DNA of 64,000 nucleotides from Acanthopleura granulata (lineage: Eukaryota > Mollusca > Polyplacophora > Chitonida > Chitonidae): the NCBI GenBank assembly GCA_016165875.1, contig JABBOT010000080.1, forward strand, positions 47,450,032-47,514,031, in the 5' to 3' direction. Position numbers and translations under genes: made by a program. How positions within the stretch are numbered: the stretch's first letter is position 1; each line of letters opens with the position of its first letter. The notes below the pieces were generated by a model that was given only the letters and a program-made list of their open reading frames with translations, was not told the origin of the DNA and ran no database searches. This document shows positions 38,501-52,010 of the stretch, piece after piece.

Positions 38501-40199
38501 CAAAATGCTCAAGTGCACTGTGGAAAGCGACATGATGCTACAAAATGCCACAGGCACATGTTACCAGGAACTGCCATGAGATTTTGACTTGCCCGTAAAG
38601 TGGTTTGGTCTAAAGTAATTGGGCTCAGGCCTGATCTCTTCGTAGAGTTGAAGTGATGTGAACATTAGGAGGGCTACTCATGTCAGAGGTACATTGCTTC
38701 AGCCTCACTGCTACCACGTCGTCACGGTAACGAGTGTATGATGTTGAGATGTAGTGGTGTCCAAAAATGCTTCTCAACACCAAGTGTGGACAGTTTTGTT
38801 CTTATACCAGCTTGAGATGGAACTAAAAGTTTAAGAGTGCAATTGCTGTGGTTCTTTTAACTGTGGGTGACTGAGTATCACACATGAACAGGAGCTTTTT
38901 TCATGGATGTATTTATTTATAAAAATTTTATGTATAACTGAAGTTTCATAAATCCATGCCTCACCACTTGGATTTTTGCCTTTGACTTCGTGCTTTTATA
39001 TACCAAAGCTTTCAAAATACATATGAAGGTCACTACTTTATGCAAAATTCAGTCAGAGATGATTCAAGCAAACCAATCCACATCTGTTAGCACATATGAT
39101 CAGTCCTCAGTGTGATGATGTACTAGAACTTACGGCATTGTTTTTTTGGCTGAATTAGCCACTGCTGGTACATTTTCACCACGGTAGTGCCAAGTGCAGA
39201 CAAATTTGAGAAAAGTTGTAGAAAGGCCAGGAATGGTGTTACAAGAAATCCTTGGTCAGTGATAAACACAATCAGACATGCTTTAAATAGTGAGTTAAAT
39301 GCATTGGTGTTTTAGAGGCCTTGAATATCATACATTTCCTTCCATGTGCACCATATGTATATTTTTTACAAAGAATCATGTTTTTGATGTCCTGTGAAAT
39401 TGTGTGAAAATGCAGTTAATTGAGAAGAGATAAAACGAACTTTTGAAGAGAACCAGAAGTTTGTTATCCATTATCATCTCTCTGCTTAAGTGCTGACATT
39501 GGAGTTCAGTCAATACAGTATTTTGATTGTTGGATAATGGCATTTATCTTTTGGAAAAAGATGGCTGATCTTGTAGTACCAGATGTCCAATCAGGTATCA
39601 GCAGGAAAGGCAATGCACTTGTGTTAAACATGTGTTTTTACTTGGTTTTTCCTGTTTCAGATAATAAAAGGAGCTTACATAGCTTAGATATCAGACATGT
39701 ATTCTTCAGATGTGTACGTTTAGTACCTGAGGAATGTGCCAGATGGTCACAGAGAAGGGGTTCAGTTGGCTGCTAAAATCTGGAAGCCTCATTTAAATAT
39801 GAATCTTTTTCCTGAATCAAGTTGGAAAAAAAGTATGTGCCAGGAAGCTGTTAGTGGACGTCTTTTTCCTAGGAAGCTCTGTGAAAAACATTTCAAACGT
39901 ATGTAAATTAGTAGGAAGCTTTTTGGTGTAATGTTTGTACACTTTGATAATGTAGTGTCATTATTTATCTAATTAGGCCACATCATTGGTTAGGATTCAG
40001 CAGTGCTCACTGAGATGAAAACTTTGTATTGATTCTCTTTGATTTACAAGCTTTTCCCCATTGACTGTGCTAATTTATAGTTTTTTCACGCCTTCTTGTC
40101 CTTGGCATATTATCATTGGCAACTCATTTTCTCTAGTCTTTTCCCAACGATGCAGTTTTTAAAGTGTGAAGTACCCCTGAAGGTACTGGCATTTTTCTC

Positions 40200-40640
40200 T
40201 GTCCATATTTGGCTTAGGGCTTTTGATGCGGCTGAAATAGCATGTATTAAGGTAATTTTGCCTAAATTTGGACATAATGGAATTATTGAAGATGAATGGC
40301 TAAGTGGAAAGCTACGGACGCGCGTTGTCCAGCATCCATTTAGACTGACGACTGCATAATACTCTCTGGCCACATTAGATGGGCCTGATTGGCATTTGTG
40401 ACCTGTCCCGTTGTCTAATCCTGCCACCAGATGGCAGTTCATTTGCATAACTGCTGCAGGAGCTCTCTAACGCCTTTACCTGTTTGCCCGTTGTCCGTTA
40501 ATTAATTTGCAAACGTGGCGTGTTATTAGAGAAATCCTGTTCAGTTAATACCTGTCTATTGAGATTTTTATTGATGGCTCATCGCCTTGACAAAGGGAAT
40601 CCTCGAGCGGGTCTGCATAGCATTGTTACTGATCAATTGA
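40200..40640. promoter_or_regulatory. Dense island with homeodomain-type words
   Basis: Mixed-composition block with CpG (GGACGCGCG near 40316), GCATAATACT and repeated TTAATTAATT-type words near 40498-40508. The short open frames on both strands do not resemble known proteins. Regulatory element inferred from composition. Confidence 0.2.
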
Positions 40641-41499
40641 GGATGGCTGTTGCCTATAAACAGTGAATGTCATCAGACGGGAGCAGTACATAGGCTGATG
40701 CCTTAATAGACCAGGTATTGATGGCAGGTGAAGTGGGAGTGAGGGCGGATATAGAAGGAGGACAGGGGATTTATAAAGGAGGGGAGGGGGTAGGAGCCAC
40801 CAAGGTGCATATATCAGTTCACAAGTAAAGAGACAAATTTTCATGCATTTTGAAATATCATTTGAAAGAAATTGATTTCTTGGATGGAGATCTTCAAATC
40901 ATTTTGTGTGATTTATTGCTTGAATTGACAACTTTTAGTATTTTAAGTTTTTATCTGTGGATGACAACTTGATAATCTTAAATTTAAAAGATGTTTCTTA
41001 ATATAGTACATCATTATTAAGGAATGATTTTTCCAGATTGATCCTCATAGTGTTTTTACTTCATTTGTTTTCTGGATTTTTTCTCGTTTTGCTATTTTTT
41101 TTTGGTTACCAACTGATATTTGGCCTCCATTTATAGCTCATAAAAAGTAATTTTGAGGAATATTGAAAATGTTTGGAATAAAAATGTTGAGAAATATGTG
41201 TTTGCTTCAAGGAGTTTATTTGATGTAATGGCACGTCTTTAGGTTTACACTGTACACCTACAGCATTTTAAGTTTGAAAGTTTTGAGGCGGCCAAGTCCA
41301 GAACGGCTAGTGATGCCCAGTAAGTGTTGTAAGTAGATATGACTCTGTGGGCCTGTGTGTAAATATTCCAGCCACAATAAAGGAATGACTGGAAGGGGGA
41401 TTTCTGCAAATGTCGAAATTAATAAAAATCTAGCTGAAATCTAATTACTGGTCAGGAACTTTGTGGTGATGTGGGTCTAGGCTAGGGGTAGGCCCTTGT

Positions 41500-42620
41500 G
41501 TCTGCGTGGAAACTGGGAAAGGAGACTGCTTGCTGAGGAATCTCGTTGTCTGACATTGTATTGATCTGATCGCCGCATCACTTCCCCGTCACATCGCGAT
41601 AAAAGCTCTGAAAATTCAATAAGACGAAATTCATTAGAGTAACATATGTCTCTACGAGTTGGACCATTGATAGGGAGAAATTAATGTCTTTATTGAAATT
41701 ACTCGGTAGCCATGATCTATTACTGCTTAAATTGGGGCCAATTATGGGTGTAGTCATTCTGGATTTCACTGGCGGATTTGCCACTTGCCGATCCATCTCT
41801 TTCAACAAATGAATGTGAAGATGCACTTAGACACTGAAGTAAACAGACTCCGACAGGGGACATGAGCGGTAATGTCTGACGCTGCCTTGAATAGCGCTTC
41901 AATAAATCGGTAGAGAATTGAATTCGCCTGGATTGCTCGCTTGGGCAGACAGATATGATACTTGTTGTTGCCTTCACTTTTATCTGCATTCAGGAAGGGT
42001 CTGGCAAAGTACCCTGAGTAACATTTGATGTTCCTCGCCAGACATCGGCTGTTCTCCCTTGTCTGTTTTTATCCGTCCCTCAAATGACTATTGTGGCCCA
42101 ATATCAAAGTCGCTTTTGGTAATGTAGAGAGTTGTAAGCGAATGCAAATCAGTCCTGCACTGACGACACCCATTTCTGAGAGAATGTTGAGGAGGGGAAA
42201 AAAGCGCACGGGGAGAGGCAGGAGAAGATTGATGGCTGGAATCACCGCATCCCCACATTTCCTGTGCTTTTGAATAGGAAGATCAAGCCATCCCGCTAAA
42301 TTGATAATTTCCTCACCAGCCCACTCGCTAATGTGTTGTAATAAATAGGCTTCATAAACGCGAAGAAATAGTAATTAATGGATTCACTTTGCAAGGTTTG
42401 ATGAGTTTTGTAAAGCGACGGCTTCCCACAATTGTCGAGGCAAGATAAAACCAGATATTGGATCTCCAGTCGGGAGGGCCACGGAAGCAAACACACTTCC
42501 ATGACCAGCTATTCCAACCCACAGCCTGCGAATGCGCAATTATCTTTGGCGGTGTGCAAAAAGTGAACACTGTTTTCACTGTTTTGGTGAGTGTTGCCAT
42601 GGTAAATGTTACTGGGCGAT
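41500..42620. promoter_or_regulatory. Extended dense island, candidate conserved non-coding block
   Basis: About 1.1 kb of higher-complexity sequence with CpGs and repeated ATTGAT, CAATAAAT and TAATTAAT words (the last at 42372-42379). Overlapping short open frames on both strands, none domain-like. Similar in character to the block at 37541-38500. Confidence 0.27.
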
Positions 42621-45600
42621 AAAGATGTGGAATAAAAACGCGGTTTGTTCGTCTTTTGAGAGAGGCCCGCCTCTGACGAGGCAGCTATCCCACATGCTCT
42701 GCATCTTCTATTATCTGAAACTTTGCCTTTGATCTTTTCTGTGATAAACCAATAATGTCCCTTCTAATAAAAAATTTAGAGAAAAGAAAGCGGAAAAAAC
42801 AGACAAAAAATGAAATTACTCAGATTTCTACAGCTCACTATCATTATTCATATTGTTCCTTCATTAGCCGGTGCGAAATGATGTCGTTCAGTGCACAGCA
42901 AAATATTTTTGCATATTTTTGTCTCCCAGTGATAATTTTGCAGTAACCAGCATGCAATTTCATGAACATAGTCATTGTCATGGTATTTGTGATGCCCGTA
43001 TACAAAAATACGGTTGGCACGAATGACGCAATATTTTTAGTGTATCCAACAGTGAAAAAAATATTGAATAAAGTGTGTAACAGTGGGATCTTAGATCATT
43101 GTAATAGTCTAGGGGATAAATTTAATCATCATGTTAATATAAGTTTGCTTTGCAAAACAGGTCATCAGAAACAACAAATAATCAACAGGGTGGGTGGTAT
43201 TAAAGTGATGGAGCCTGACAGACTAGAGAGACTGGCTGGGTGATGTATTGAAAGGGTGGGGGAGACAGCAGTAGGGTAGGGAGGAGAGGGGTGTATCAAC
43301 CCTTTGACCCTAGCTGACTTATTTATGTTGTTGTAAGATATCTGGGTAAATATTTGAAGGAAGAGACACTTTTTTAAAAACCTTGTGGCCTGTGCCATCA
43401 GAGGATGACACTGATAGGGGCTGGGGATGAGTTAGTAACCGTGGGAATTAGTGGAGGATGACTTGGGCGTGGGAACCCGTGGGAGAGAAGACAGGCACTG
43501 ACTGAGTGATGGGTAGACAGTAGCACAGAGAAGATGCAAAACACATTTTTGTCAGGGGGTGAGCGCAAGTGGCTGGTAGAGATTCCATCGCCCAGTTAGT
43601 CTCCCTCCTCCTCCTCCTGCCTTGTCCCCTTTTCAGGGGAATAAAAAAAATCAAATAAAAAAAGGTGTGTGCGAAGAAGCAGTGTAACTGCTGGCTACCA
43701 AGATGACAACAACTGGCTGAGCGGTTTTTAAAAGGAGAGGAGCACAAGGCCACTGCTGGGATGTCTTAATAAAAGGCCTGACAGCCAGATAGCCAGGGCG
43801 GGAGTGTGGGAACAGGAGGAAGGGACGGTGATGTCCTGGACAGGAATGTGGGTCAGGATGGGACAGGCCATCTGGGCGAGCAGAACCTAGACCTTACAGG
43901 CAGAGACAGCCCTCCAAAGCTCAGGAATTAAGTTTCTATCTTCATTCCAGAAGAGCTTTCCATCATCGCCAGCCAAAAGATGGTTATAATTTATGAGGAC
44001 TGGGGCCAAAAGTGGCTCGATTAATTCAGTGTACAGTTCCTTGTAATTAAATACTGGTGCCAAGTTTAATACAGACGTTTTTTCCCCTCCTCATCTCCTG
44101 AAAGACTTTCCCAGGGTGGGAGCTGAGACTATCAGGCCGTGTGTCAAATGCATTATCAGAGAGTAAGCTGAAACAGTGTCAAGACCAAGCTGTTAAATGG
44201 AGATTCTATAGTCTAAAATGATAAAACATGCAAACTCTTTGACAGTTTATGGCTTCTGGTTGAAAGTTGAAGCATTTTATCAAAATTGAGATGTAGAAGT
44301 GGAATCATCAGGGGTGTGTATTTGGGAGTGTCTGTCCCCTATCTCCAAGCCCATTCCAGTCTATTCACACCTTCATTGTTGATCAGAGAATGCTGTCATG
44401 GTTATTATTGATCAGGTATTGATGCAGAGAAAAGCTAGATCTGAAAACATTTTAAACACAAATATGGTTGATTTTACTTGAAGCTTTTTGCTGTTTTGGC
44501 ATTTTCAATAATTGTATAATTAAAATGCAGAGAAATAATATTCCTTTTCACCAATTTTCTGGTCATTATGCAATTATATGTCAACTGTTGTGATTTTTTT
44601 TAGTTGTAGAACAAATTATAAGTGGAAGTCATTATAGAGGTCATATCATAAAGAAATCTCTCTCTTGACACTGTATGATCTCCAGGTTTTGTTACAGTTC
44701 TGAAATTTAACCACTCGTCATTTTATCAGTTGGTGGGCATCAAATTTTTCCTTATAATATCATGTGAGTCAGTGCACTATAGTTCAGCTAAAGTTGAATA
44801 TTTCAGTACCAAAATAAGGTAGTTATAATCTTGTAAGAATGTGAGGGAAAATTTTCGAAGTCCAGATAACATTGTTACAGATTCTTGCCTGCCCAGTGGG
44901 CTTTCAGCCAGTTGTATTGTAGATGGAGATATTGTAATTAGGGATCATAGTCAGTATGAACTGACCGATAACTGTGAAATGACATCTGAATTAAATATTC
45001 ATAGAATTATTATATTTGTACTTTATACTGTGGATTACATGTGTCAACAAATTCTGTTAGCTAGTTATGATATTTTTCCAGGGTTGTTCAATTTATAGCA
45101 CTAAAATATATTCTGCTGACTGAGATGATGTGTTCATGAAGTATTGATGAGTTATCATACACTGTAAAGTTTACCCAGGGTTATCTGCACTGGATAATCC
45201 CGCTCAACCAAAGCTTCCCAAGTCAAAGCGGATAAGAAATTCATAATGTAACATCAAGAGAATGGGTGGTGGCCACATGTCAGATGCAATAAGCCACATT
45301 ATCTATATCCCGCACTTCACAGAGATGGGATGACTTCTAAGGTCAGCTGATAAATCCCAGTGAGTCTCTAACTTCTGATTGGTTCAAACGCAGGCTTTGG
45401 CCACACCCTTTCTTGCAGTGGTTGCTTGTTGTCTTCTTGCATTAGGCTAAGGAAAGCAAGTTGCATTGTCCTCAAGTGCTGGCTGGTATTTTTTTTCGTT
45501 TTTAGCAAAACTTTCCTGCAAGTGTCATTTTGCATGTGAAATGCAATTTATTATTTCTGGCTGGCTGTTATGGTTGTAAACATTAATTTACAAACAATCT

Positions 45601-46211
45601 TGTCATTTGAGAGACAAAAAATAATCTGGACAATGGACAAACATGTGGACATTGTTGTTTGTACCCAATAGCCTTTAATAGACTGAAACTTGGCATCCTG
45701 CTGAGTCCAAGTGAATTCTCAGGACAGTAAAATAACACGTGAGAAAAATGACACATGTATGAAAAAGAATTTGTTTAAGAAAGAACTACACAAGTGACAA
45801 AAGTCCAGTAGCATAGATATTGTTTTCAATTTCTGTGTAGAGTGTACTTTCTAAGTAAGCTTCTTAGCCAGTTTCTGAACGGTATACTCAGCGACATGTA
45901 GATATGATATAACCCTCAAAGGGTTAAACTTGAGTGGGTGTCGGGTTTATTTGTTGACGTCAAGGATGGATCAGCACCACTTAGGAATCTACATGTGTCA
46001 TTTTTGCGTGAAGAATAGAGGTCTTGTTCTCCAAAAATACCCGGTTCAGTTGTCTGCTTAATCAGTTCTATTTTCTGTTTCTATCTATAAACTGGAGCCT
46101 GTCCTTGATGGGACACATATGGCGCCCACGTATACAGACCCAAAGCTGGGCCACGAATCATCCGAGAGCAACATTAGCCAGATAGCTTGTGGTCTGTGGG
46201 GAAGGGAACAG

Positions 46212-46905
46212 CATGTTCCAGTAGATGGGCACATGCATAAACTGCAAATGGGAACATGAAAACCATCCAGTAGATGGCAACATGAAAAAAATGCAGGTGG
46301 GACATGAAAACCATAAAGTAAATGGGGATATGAAACCCATGCAGTAGATGGGGACAAAAAAAAAATAGAAGGTGGGGACATGAAATCAGATGGGGACACG
46401 AAAAGCATCCAGTAGATGGGCACATGAAAAGGATCCAGTAGATGGGCACATGAAAAGCATCCAGTAGATGAGGTGGGGACATGAATCCAGTAGTTGGAGA
46501 CGTGAAAAAAATGCAGATGGGGACATGAAAACCATTCATTAGATGGGGTGGGGGACATGAAACCCATCAAGTAGTTAGGGGCATGAAAGCCATCCAGTAC
46601 ATGGGGACACGAAAACCATCCAGTAGATGGGGACACAGAAACCATCCATTTGATGGGGACAAGAAAAAACCACTGATTAGATGGGGACATGAAAACCATC
46701 CATTAGATGGGGACACAGAAACCATCCATTTGATGGGGACACAGAAACCATCCATTAGATGAGATGGGGATATGAAACCCATCAAGTAGTCAGGGACATG
46801 AAAGCCATCCAGTAGAAGGGGACATGAAAACTATCTAGTAAATGGGGACATGAAAACCATAGATGGGGACATGATAACCATCCAGTAGATGGGCATACAA
46901 AAACT
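46212..46905. repeat. Minisatellite, variant 26-bp unit
   Basis: About 25 copies of a unit close to ATCCAGTAGATGGGGACATG plus AAAACC, with common variants (CATTAGATGG, CATTTGATGG, GGCACATG, GACACAGAAACC) and some copies stretched by an extra GATGGGG. The - strand of the unit has no stop in any of its three frames, and 26 is not a multiple of three. A - strand frame therefore stays open through much of the array (46085-46699), giving a Trp/Phe/Cys/Pro/His-rich text. I do not regard that frame as a gene. Confidence 0.93.
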
Positions 46906-49546
46906 GGCTGTATAACCATTCAGATTATGTAAATAGTATAAGATTTAAATTCACCCAGTGTTATCTCATAGGAAGTCAATAGATGTTAAGTTGCAAAGAG
47001 CAAGTTTAGTTTTCACACATTTTCTGGTCATTTTATGTGTAACAAAGTGGGCTGTGAATCAAGAAGTTGACTGTAAGGATGTAATAAAGTGGTTTTTCTT
47101 TTGACTTTGGTCTGTTGAACATGTGGTTGGTTTAGTACTGAGAATGGAATTTGTACGGCTGTTAATGTTTGGGATGGCTTGAGGTGTCAATTAACTTGGG
47201 GTCAAGGAATGCATGCTGCTGTCTGTTGTGATAAGGGTAGAAAAAATTAAGGACTGTGGAACAGACGACTGACTACAACGGAATGTTTTGATGACATGTA
47301 AGGGATGGGTATGTGAAGTGAAAGACCTGGTATGATGTGTGGACTGAATAGGCTTGACTTGAATGTTCCTTTTTATGTCAGTTGATAAGTACTTGTTAAA
47401 GATCTGAAAGTTGTAATTCAAATTTATTATGTATAGGTTATTAATTGAGCATTTCAGAACTTTCCCCCTTTCTTTAATGCAGTAGTGTTTTGTAATGTAA
47501 AAAACATTTAACTGTCTGGAAATAGGCAATGAGAACTATTTACATTAATTCTAAAAAATATAATATTTGGAGAAATACAGTGGCAATCAGTGATTTCTGT
47601 AGCTTTTGTTCTTCCAGTTACATGTGGAAGTGTTTCATTGTCCCTTGTTCTGTGTCAGTTGACACGATCAGTGTTTTAACGGTAAATTGTACACAGCTAT
47701 GCCTTCATGGAGAGGAGGGTTTGGCTGTGGTGTTTGTGTGTTTAGATGCCCTCTTGTCTGGTAGCTGGTAGCTGGTAGGTGGTGGGTTTCCCTTCTTGTG
47801 GCCCCTCAGCTGGCCTTCTACATTTGGCTTGGGAACAGTGCAGGGGCTGCTCGTTCTAACAACCACGTGTTTATTGAGATGAAGTCCGTGACAAGGGTGG
47901 GGACTGTAAACCACCTCTGCTGCTGCATGGCTTGCATGACTCGCTGCTCTTACAACTACTAGTTCTATCTCGGATGGAGAAAAATTGCAGTCCTCTTCTC
48001 CAAAAAAGACAGAGCTGTGGGTGTGGGAACCAAGCTTTGTCCTCAAGAAGGGTTGAAAATGTCAGCATATTTTAAAGGATTATTTTGTGTCAGTCTATAT
48101 CTATCCACTTGAGATAATAAAACATGAATGTGGAAGACTTTTTGATGTTGCATCTGCTGCTTTGAAGCTGCAACTGTTGAATTTATAATATTTTTCAAAA
48201 ACTGATTGAGTATACTGAGTATTGCATTTCCCATTAAATTAACACTGCTCTTGGAAGTTTTGACAACTGTTATAGTCTGCATGCATCATGTAAAGAACAT
48301 AGAGAAGTTGGAATGAAAAAGTCGAAAAAAAAAAAGATGGTAAGAAAAACCCATCAAAAATATTTGATGTGCTGAAAAAATGACATCCTCTCTTGCACCA
48401 CCCCCTCAGAGCTACTATGTTACGGAATTAAACCCCCTGGCTTAGATTATAGCTGTACACTATAAATTGCCATGTGAAAAACTCGTGGTTGAAGAGTGAA
48501 TTTCCTGGCAGATATTTGCTCTATTTATCATCCATGCTAACAAGTGGCCAACTCAGTTTGCCGGATAAAAAAAAAATCTTAAAAACAGCTGTTGAATGAT
48601 GCACCAATGCACAGAACAGTAAGGGCTTCGCCGTACATGGGTAAAGTGGATAAATATCTGTAACATTGTTGTGGGACGGTGCACTGCTTGTCCTCATGTT
48701 TGAGGCATCGATTACTATACCTGTCAACAGGGTGTTATTGATCAAACCATGCATTTGGATGAAGCATTGTTAGAGGTTATGGTTACCTACTGACAGCAAT
48801 GAATTGCAATGAATACCTATAGTTCTTTAATCTCACAAAAAGTTCTACCAGAACTGAAGTTATTATTAAAAACGGTTGTGTGGAGGAAACCTGGGACTTC
48901 AACAAATAAAGTTAAACAATTCATAAAGTGTGTTTCATCACAGTTTTATTTCTATCGAATGTACTCTTGACTCAAAATTTGTGGCATGTACATGCGATGG
49001 TGTTCAACCTCACCTTGATTAAGGCTGTTGGGAGTAATGAATTGAAGAGATTAGATATTTATTCTTTCTGACTACTCGGGTAAAGATATTTTGGTGTATA
49101 AGACTGCATGAAACATAGTTAAAACATTTTTTAATGGAGAAGGAAATGATTGATAGGTGGTGAAAATGAATGCGATTGTGTAAGTTTGCATGTCTGTTCA
49201 AGCTTCACACTATCACCCAAGCATGGACATTTTGGACAGCATTTTGGAAAAAGGCAAGTTCAGTCAGATATTCTCCACCTGTGAATAAATCACAAGGGGA
49301 CTTTACATTCTGATAAACTCTGTTTGAAAATACAACAGTCTGACTCTTTTGTGTGTTTATAAATCAAAAAAAAAAAAGGTGACTAAGATTCCATTTGTAG
49401 AAATCTTTTGCTGAGAAATTATTCCCAGAAGCTGACAGAACTTCTGTGAGATGCAATGAAGTAAGCATCATGGGATACTGTCAGCTGGTCTAGATGTCGT
49501 GGGCCGCCCTGTCAAGTGGTGATGTAAAAATGTGGATGTGTGGAAG
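46906..49546. other. Non-coding stretch
   Basis: A+T-rich with one G+C-richer patch at 47690-48050 that includes a short run of CTGGTAG repeats (47758-47780). A 113-codon - strand frame covers that patch but is low-complexity (His, Ser, Ala, Pro, Thr) and unrecognised. Nothing else is supported. Confidence 0.5.
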
Positions 49547-49945
49547 TCAGCGGACCCTGGCCATATGGTTGTAGTTCCTGAAGTCTCTCCTGGGGTGTTG
49601 GGTGATGCTTGTGAGTCCTGCTTTCAGCCTGCAATCCGACTTGTCACTCACTCTGATCGTCCCTTTTATCGGCTTCCCAAACTTCCCAGTCTCCATAAAC
49701 TGTGGTAGGCGCTGTGTTCTCATGGTCGTCTCTCCGAAACACTGAAGAATTTGCTTGTCTAAAGGAAGTTTGGCGCTGGACCTCTTGTCTTTCAAAGACA
49801 CGGACATTGAAGTTTGATTAACTGATGTCTGTGACACAGAAATGGGACTGCTGAACATTTGTCTTGGAATGCAGTGGTCTTGGTCTGGCTCAGGGTGCTG
49901 GTTATGGTGAACGGCGTTCTTCCTGTCATCAACAAGTGGTTCGTG
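49547..49945 (-). CDS. Candidate terminal coding exon, unknown protein
   Basis: I do not recognise this. On the - strand the frame is open for 132 codons from 49945 to a TGA at 49549-49547. Directly upstream is a pyrimidine-rich tract ending GTTAG, a possible acceptor; the in-frame codon there is a stop, so an exon, if real, must begin at 49945. A Met at 49858 would allow a 103-residue protein instead. The predicted chain is hydrophilic and balanced, starting HEPLVDDRKN, rich in Ser, Thr, Gln, Lys and Arg, with KFGKPIKGTIRVSDK in the second half and ending YNHMARVR. It has no membrane segment or zinc finger. The block is richer in G+C than its flanks. It is antisense to the PR gene and could be a nested gene, a transposon remnant or a chance frame. 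Confidence 0.3.
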   Translation of the reverse strand, partial: HEPLVDDRKNAVHHNQHPEPDQDHCIPRQMFSSPISVSQTSVNQTSMSVSLKDKRSSAKLPLDKQILQCFGETTMRTQRLPQFMETGKFGKPIKGTIRVSDKSDCRLKAGLTSITQHPRRDFRNYNHMARVR

Positions 49946-50370
49946 CTAACTGGCAGACAGAACTGTGCACCAAGCTGATCCCTTGTTGGAAGATAACAAG
50001 CCACCAAACAGCAGCATGTGAGTTCATACATAGTTTTAATGAATTTAAGGTTTCCAAATGTGTACAGAAGATGACGACATCCATGGTTCAGCACTAGAAA
50101 CAGTACTGCTTTTAGGGTACAATGCTGAATTCCAATGCCTATGCCTTTTATTTGCTGCCTGGCAAGGAAAGGTGTTCAATGAAGTTTTCATATTTTACAG
50201 TTGATGTTGATGAAAAATAGGATTGTATAATTGGACCTAGTGCAGTTTTTGCCACCTTATTAATACTGGTTTATGAACGCTCTGAAGGTATCCTTCACTC
50301 AGAGCTCCCACTTCCAAAAAACTTTAGAGATCAGTGTGTGGCTATTTTCCTTGTAAATCGCCTACCCTTG

Positions 50371-50391
50371 TATATATATATATGTATATAT
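50371..50391. repeat. TA microsatellite
   Basis: A run of TA dinucleotides interrupted once by TATG. Simple repeat. Confidence 0.85.
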
Positions 50392-51529
50392 GAGTGTGTC
50401 TGTTGATAATACAGAAATGATGAGTAATAGATGAGAAGTTAAGACATGGCATGTGACGTGGAGTGATGTATACTTCATCTCTGTACCAACTCAGCTGGCT
50501 TCTCAGGCAGGGTATGACAGAAACTGTGATTTTCAGCCTTCTCCCTATGACAACACGTCAAGTGACACTTTAAATAATATCAATTCATATTAACACCAAT
50601 AATAACATCTTCTACAAGCCTACACATTGCGAAGCTGTTTTCTATTTACTGTTTGAGCGATAAGAAAATGGAAGTCATCAGTGGGTGTAATTGCTTTGCT
50701 TGTTATTCTAAATTGAAAAACTGCTTTAAATTATTATTGTAGGACAACAGGATATGGTGGCTTTTTCTTTTATCCCTGTGTATTTTATATTGAGGACTCT
50801 TGAAGAGTAAGGTGGTTTTGACTGTTCTGTAGATTAAACGTATATTGTTTTTCACTGTGTGCTAACTTGTTGAAAACCTAAGTTACATAAAACACTTGTG
50901 AAATATCACACCAGAGTTCTGCATCACGGCGTTCATGGACAAGTAATGTGTTTTAAGTTACCACTGAAGTGCTTATGGGTTTAGCAAGCTTTCAGCTCAC
51001 TGTTAGTTATTAACAGAGCTGTAGTAATATGTTAACCCCACACTAGCTTTTGTCACAACTCATTGTCTAGTTGAGGCAATGTGTTTTTTTTTTATGAAGG
51101 TTCTAGTTTGGCTTCTTTATTTGACCAAATTGTGCCATTATTCAAAATCTAACTTCTAAATGAAAAGCAGCAACAGATTTGCACTCTAATATGATTCTGC
51201 ATTGATCATGTCCTGGGTTGGAAAAGCTGTAAATTGTCATATATCTGTGAGGAATCATTCTGTTGTTTGTAAAATGTACACAACTATTCCTTAAACCGTT
51301 GGCAGAGCTGTGTGACAAGCTTGCCGGTGTGGGTGAAATGTTGTATAGGTTAACCATTTGTCATCTGATTTCTGATAATGTGATTAAAAGAAGCTCATAA
51401 AGATATTGTATGCAAATGAAGGTAGAGTAATTAAGGATCACAGGTTAGTTTGGCTTCCTTTCACGAGATGAAAGTGTGAAGCAATTGTAAAGTCAATGTG
51501 TCTGATTGTTCTCTAGTTTGATTGTATTT

Positions 51530-52010
51530 CCAATGGCAGTTTGTGCCGTCCGTTCATGCAGGCTCTATCTGTTGAAAGGGCCGATTGATGAGGGCAGATT
51601 AACATCCAGTTTACGGCATCACCTGAAGGCGGCTGGCCGTTAATCATGTGACAGAACAGGTAGATTTAATTAATCAACACGGAGATAAGGAGATAATGTG
51701 GCATGGGCTATTGTCAGGTGGTCTTTGTTCCCATCAGGTAGGCGTTCCGTCCTCTACGTTGTCTTCTCAGAATGACACTGAGAACACAGGTTGTCGATTG
51801 AGGATATTGACGTCTGCGAAGCAAGACGATAATCTATTCAGCGATTGCATGTCCCTTGCGATGCGTCACCTACCCCTTTCTATAGACTGCCTTAACGACT
51901 AATTGCATTTTGGCCCGTGTTTTGGGACGCTTAGATAGCTAACTAAGTAACCGCAAATTCCCTAACCTGTAATTTGAAGTATGACTCGAGCCCGAACATT
52001 GACTGGCATG
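51530..52010. promoter_or_regulatory. Dense island with homeodomain-type words
   Basis: G+C-richer block that includes GGCGGCTGGCCGTTAATCATG near 51627 and TTTAATTAATCA at 51665-51676, a palindromic homeodomain-type core. The short open frame crossing it (51648-51902) is unrecognised. Regulatory role inferred from composition and motif content. Confidence 0.25.

Larger units (their letters stand above)
26837..46211. other. Long non-coding stretch, probable intron
   Basis: No exon is supported on either strand. Denser islands that could be regulatory lie at 27690-27960, 30050-30450, 34500-34760, 35640-35960, 37541-38500, 40200-40640, 41500-42620 and 45160-45430. A T-box-like TTCACACCT is at 44364-44372, a strong G-quadruplex motif at 36773-36794, a C-run near 36266, and G-rich purine tracts at 43240-43300. 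Open frames up to about 125 codons have no recognisable domains and are not accepted as genes. Confidence 0.55.

Noticed and set aside
45371..45395. tRNA-like B-box (TGGTTCAAACG)
   Set aside because: No A-box or cloverleaf stems can be fitted around it.
46085..46699. A 204-codon - strand open frame, the longest in the window
   Set aside because: It is generated by a 26-bp tandem repeat that lacks stops in all - strand frames. The protein text is only the repeat read in successive frames.
47705..48046. A 113-codon - strand frame in a G+C-richer patch
   Set aside because: Low-complexity composition, partly over CTGGTAG repeats, with no splice signals that I trust and no recognised family.
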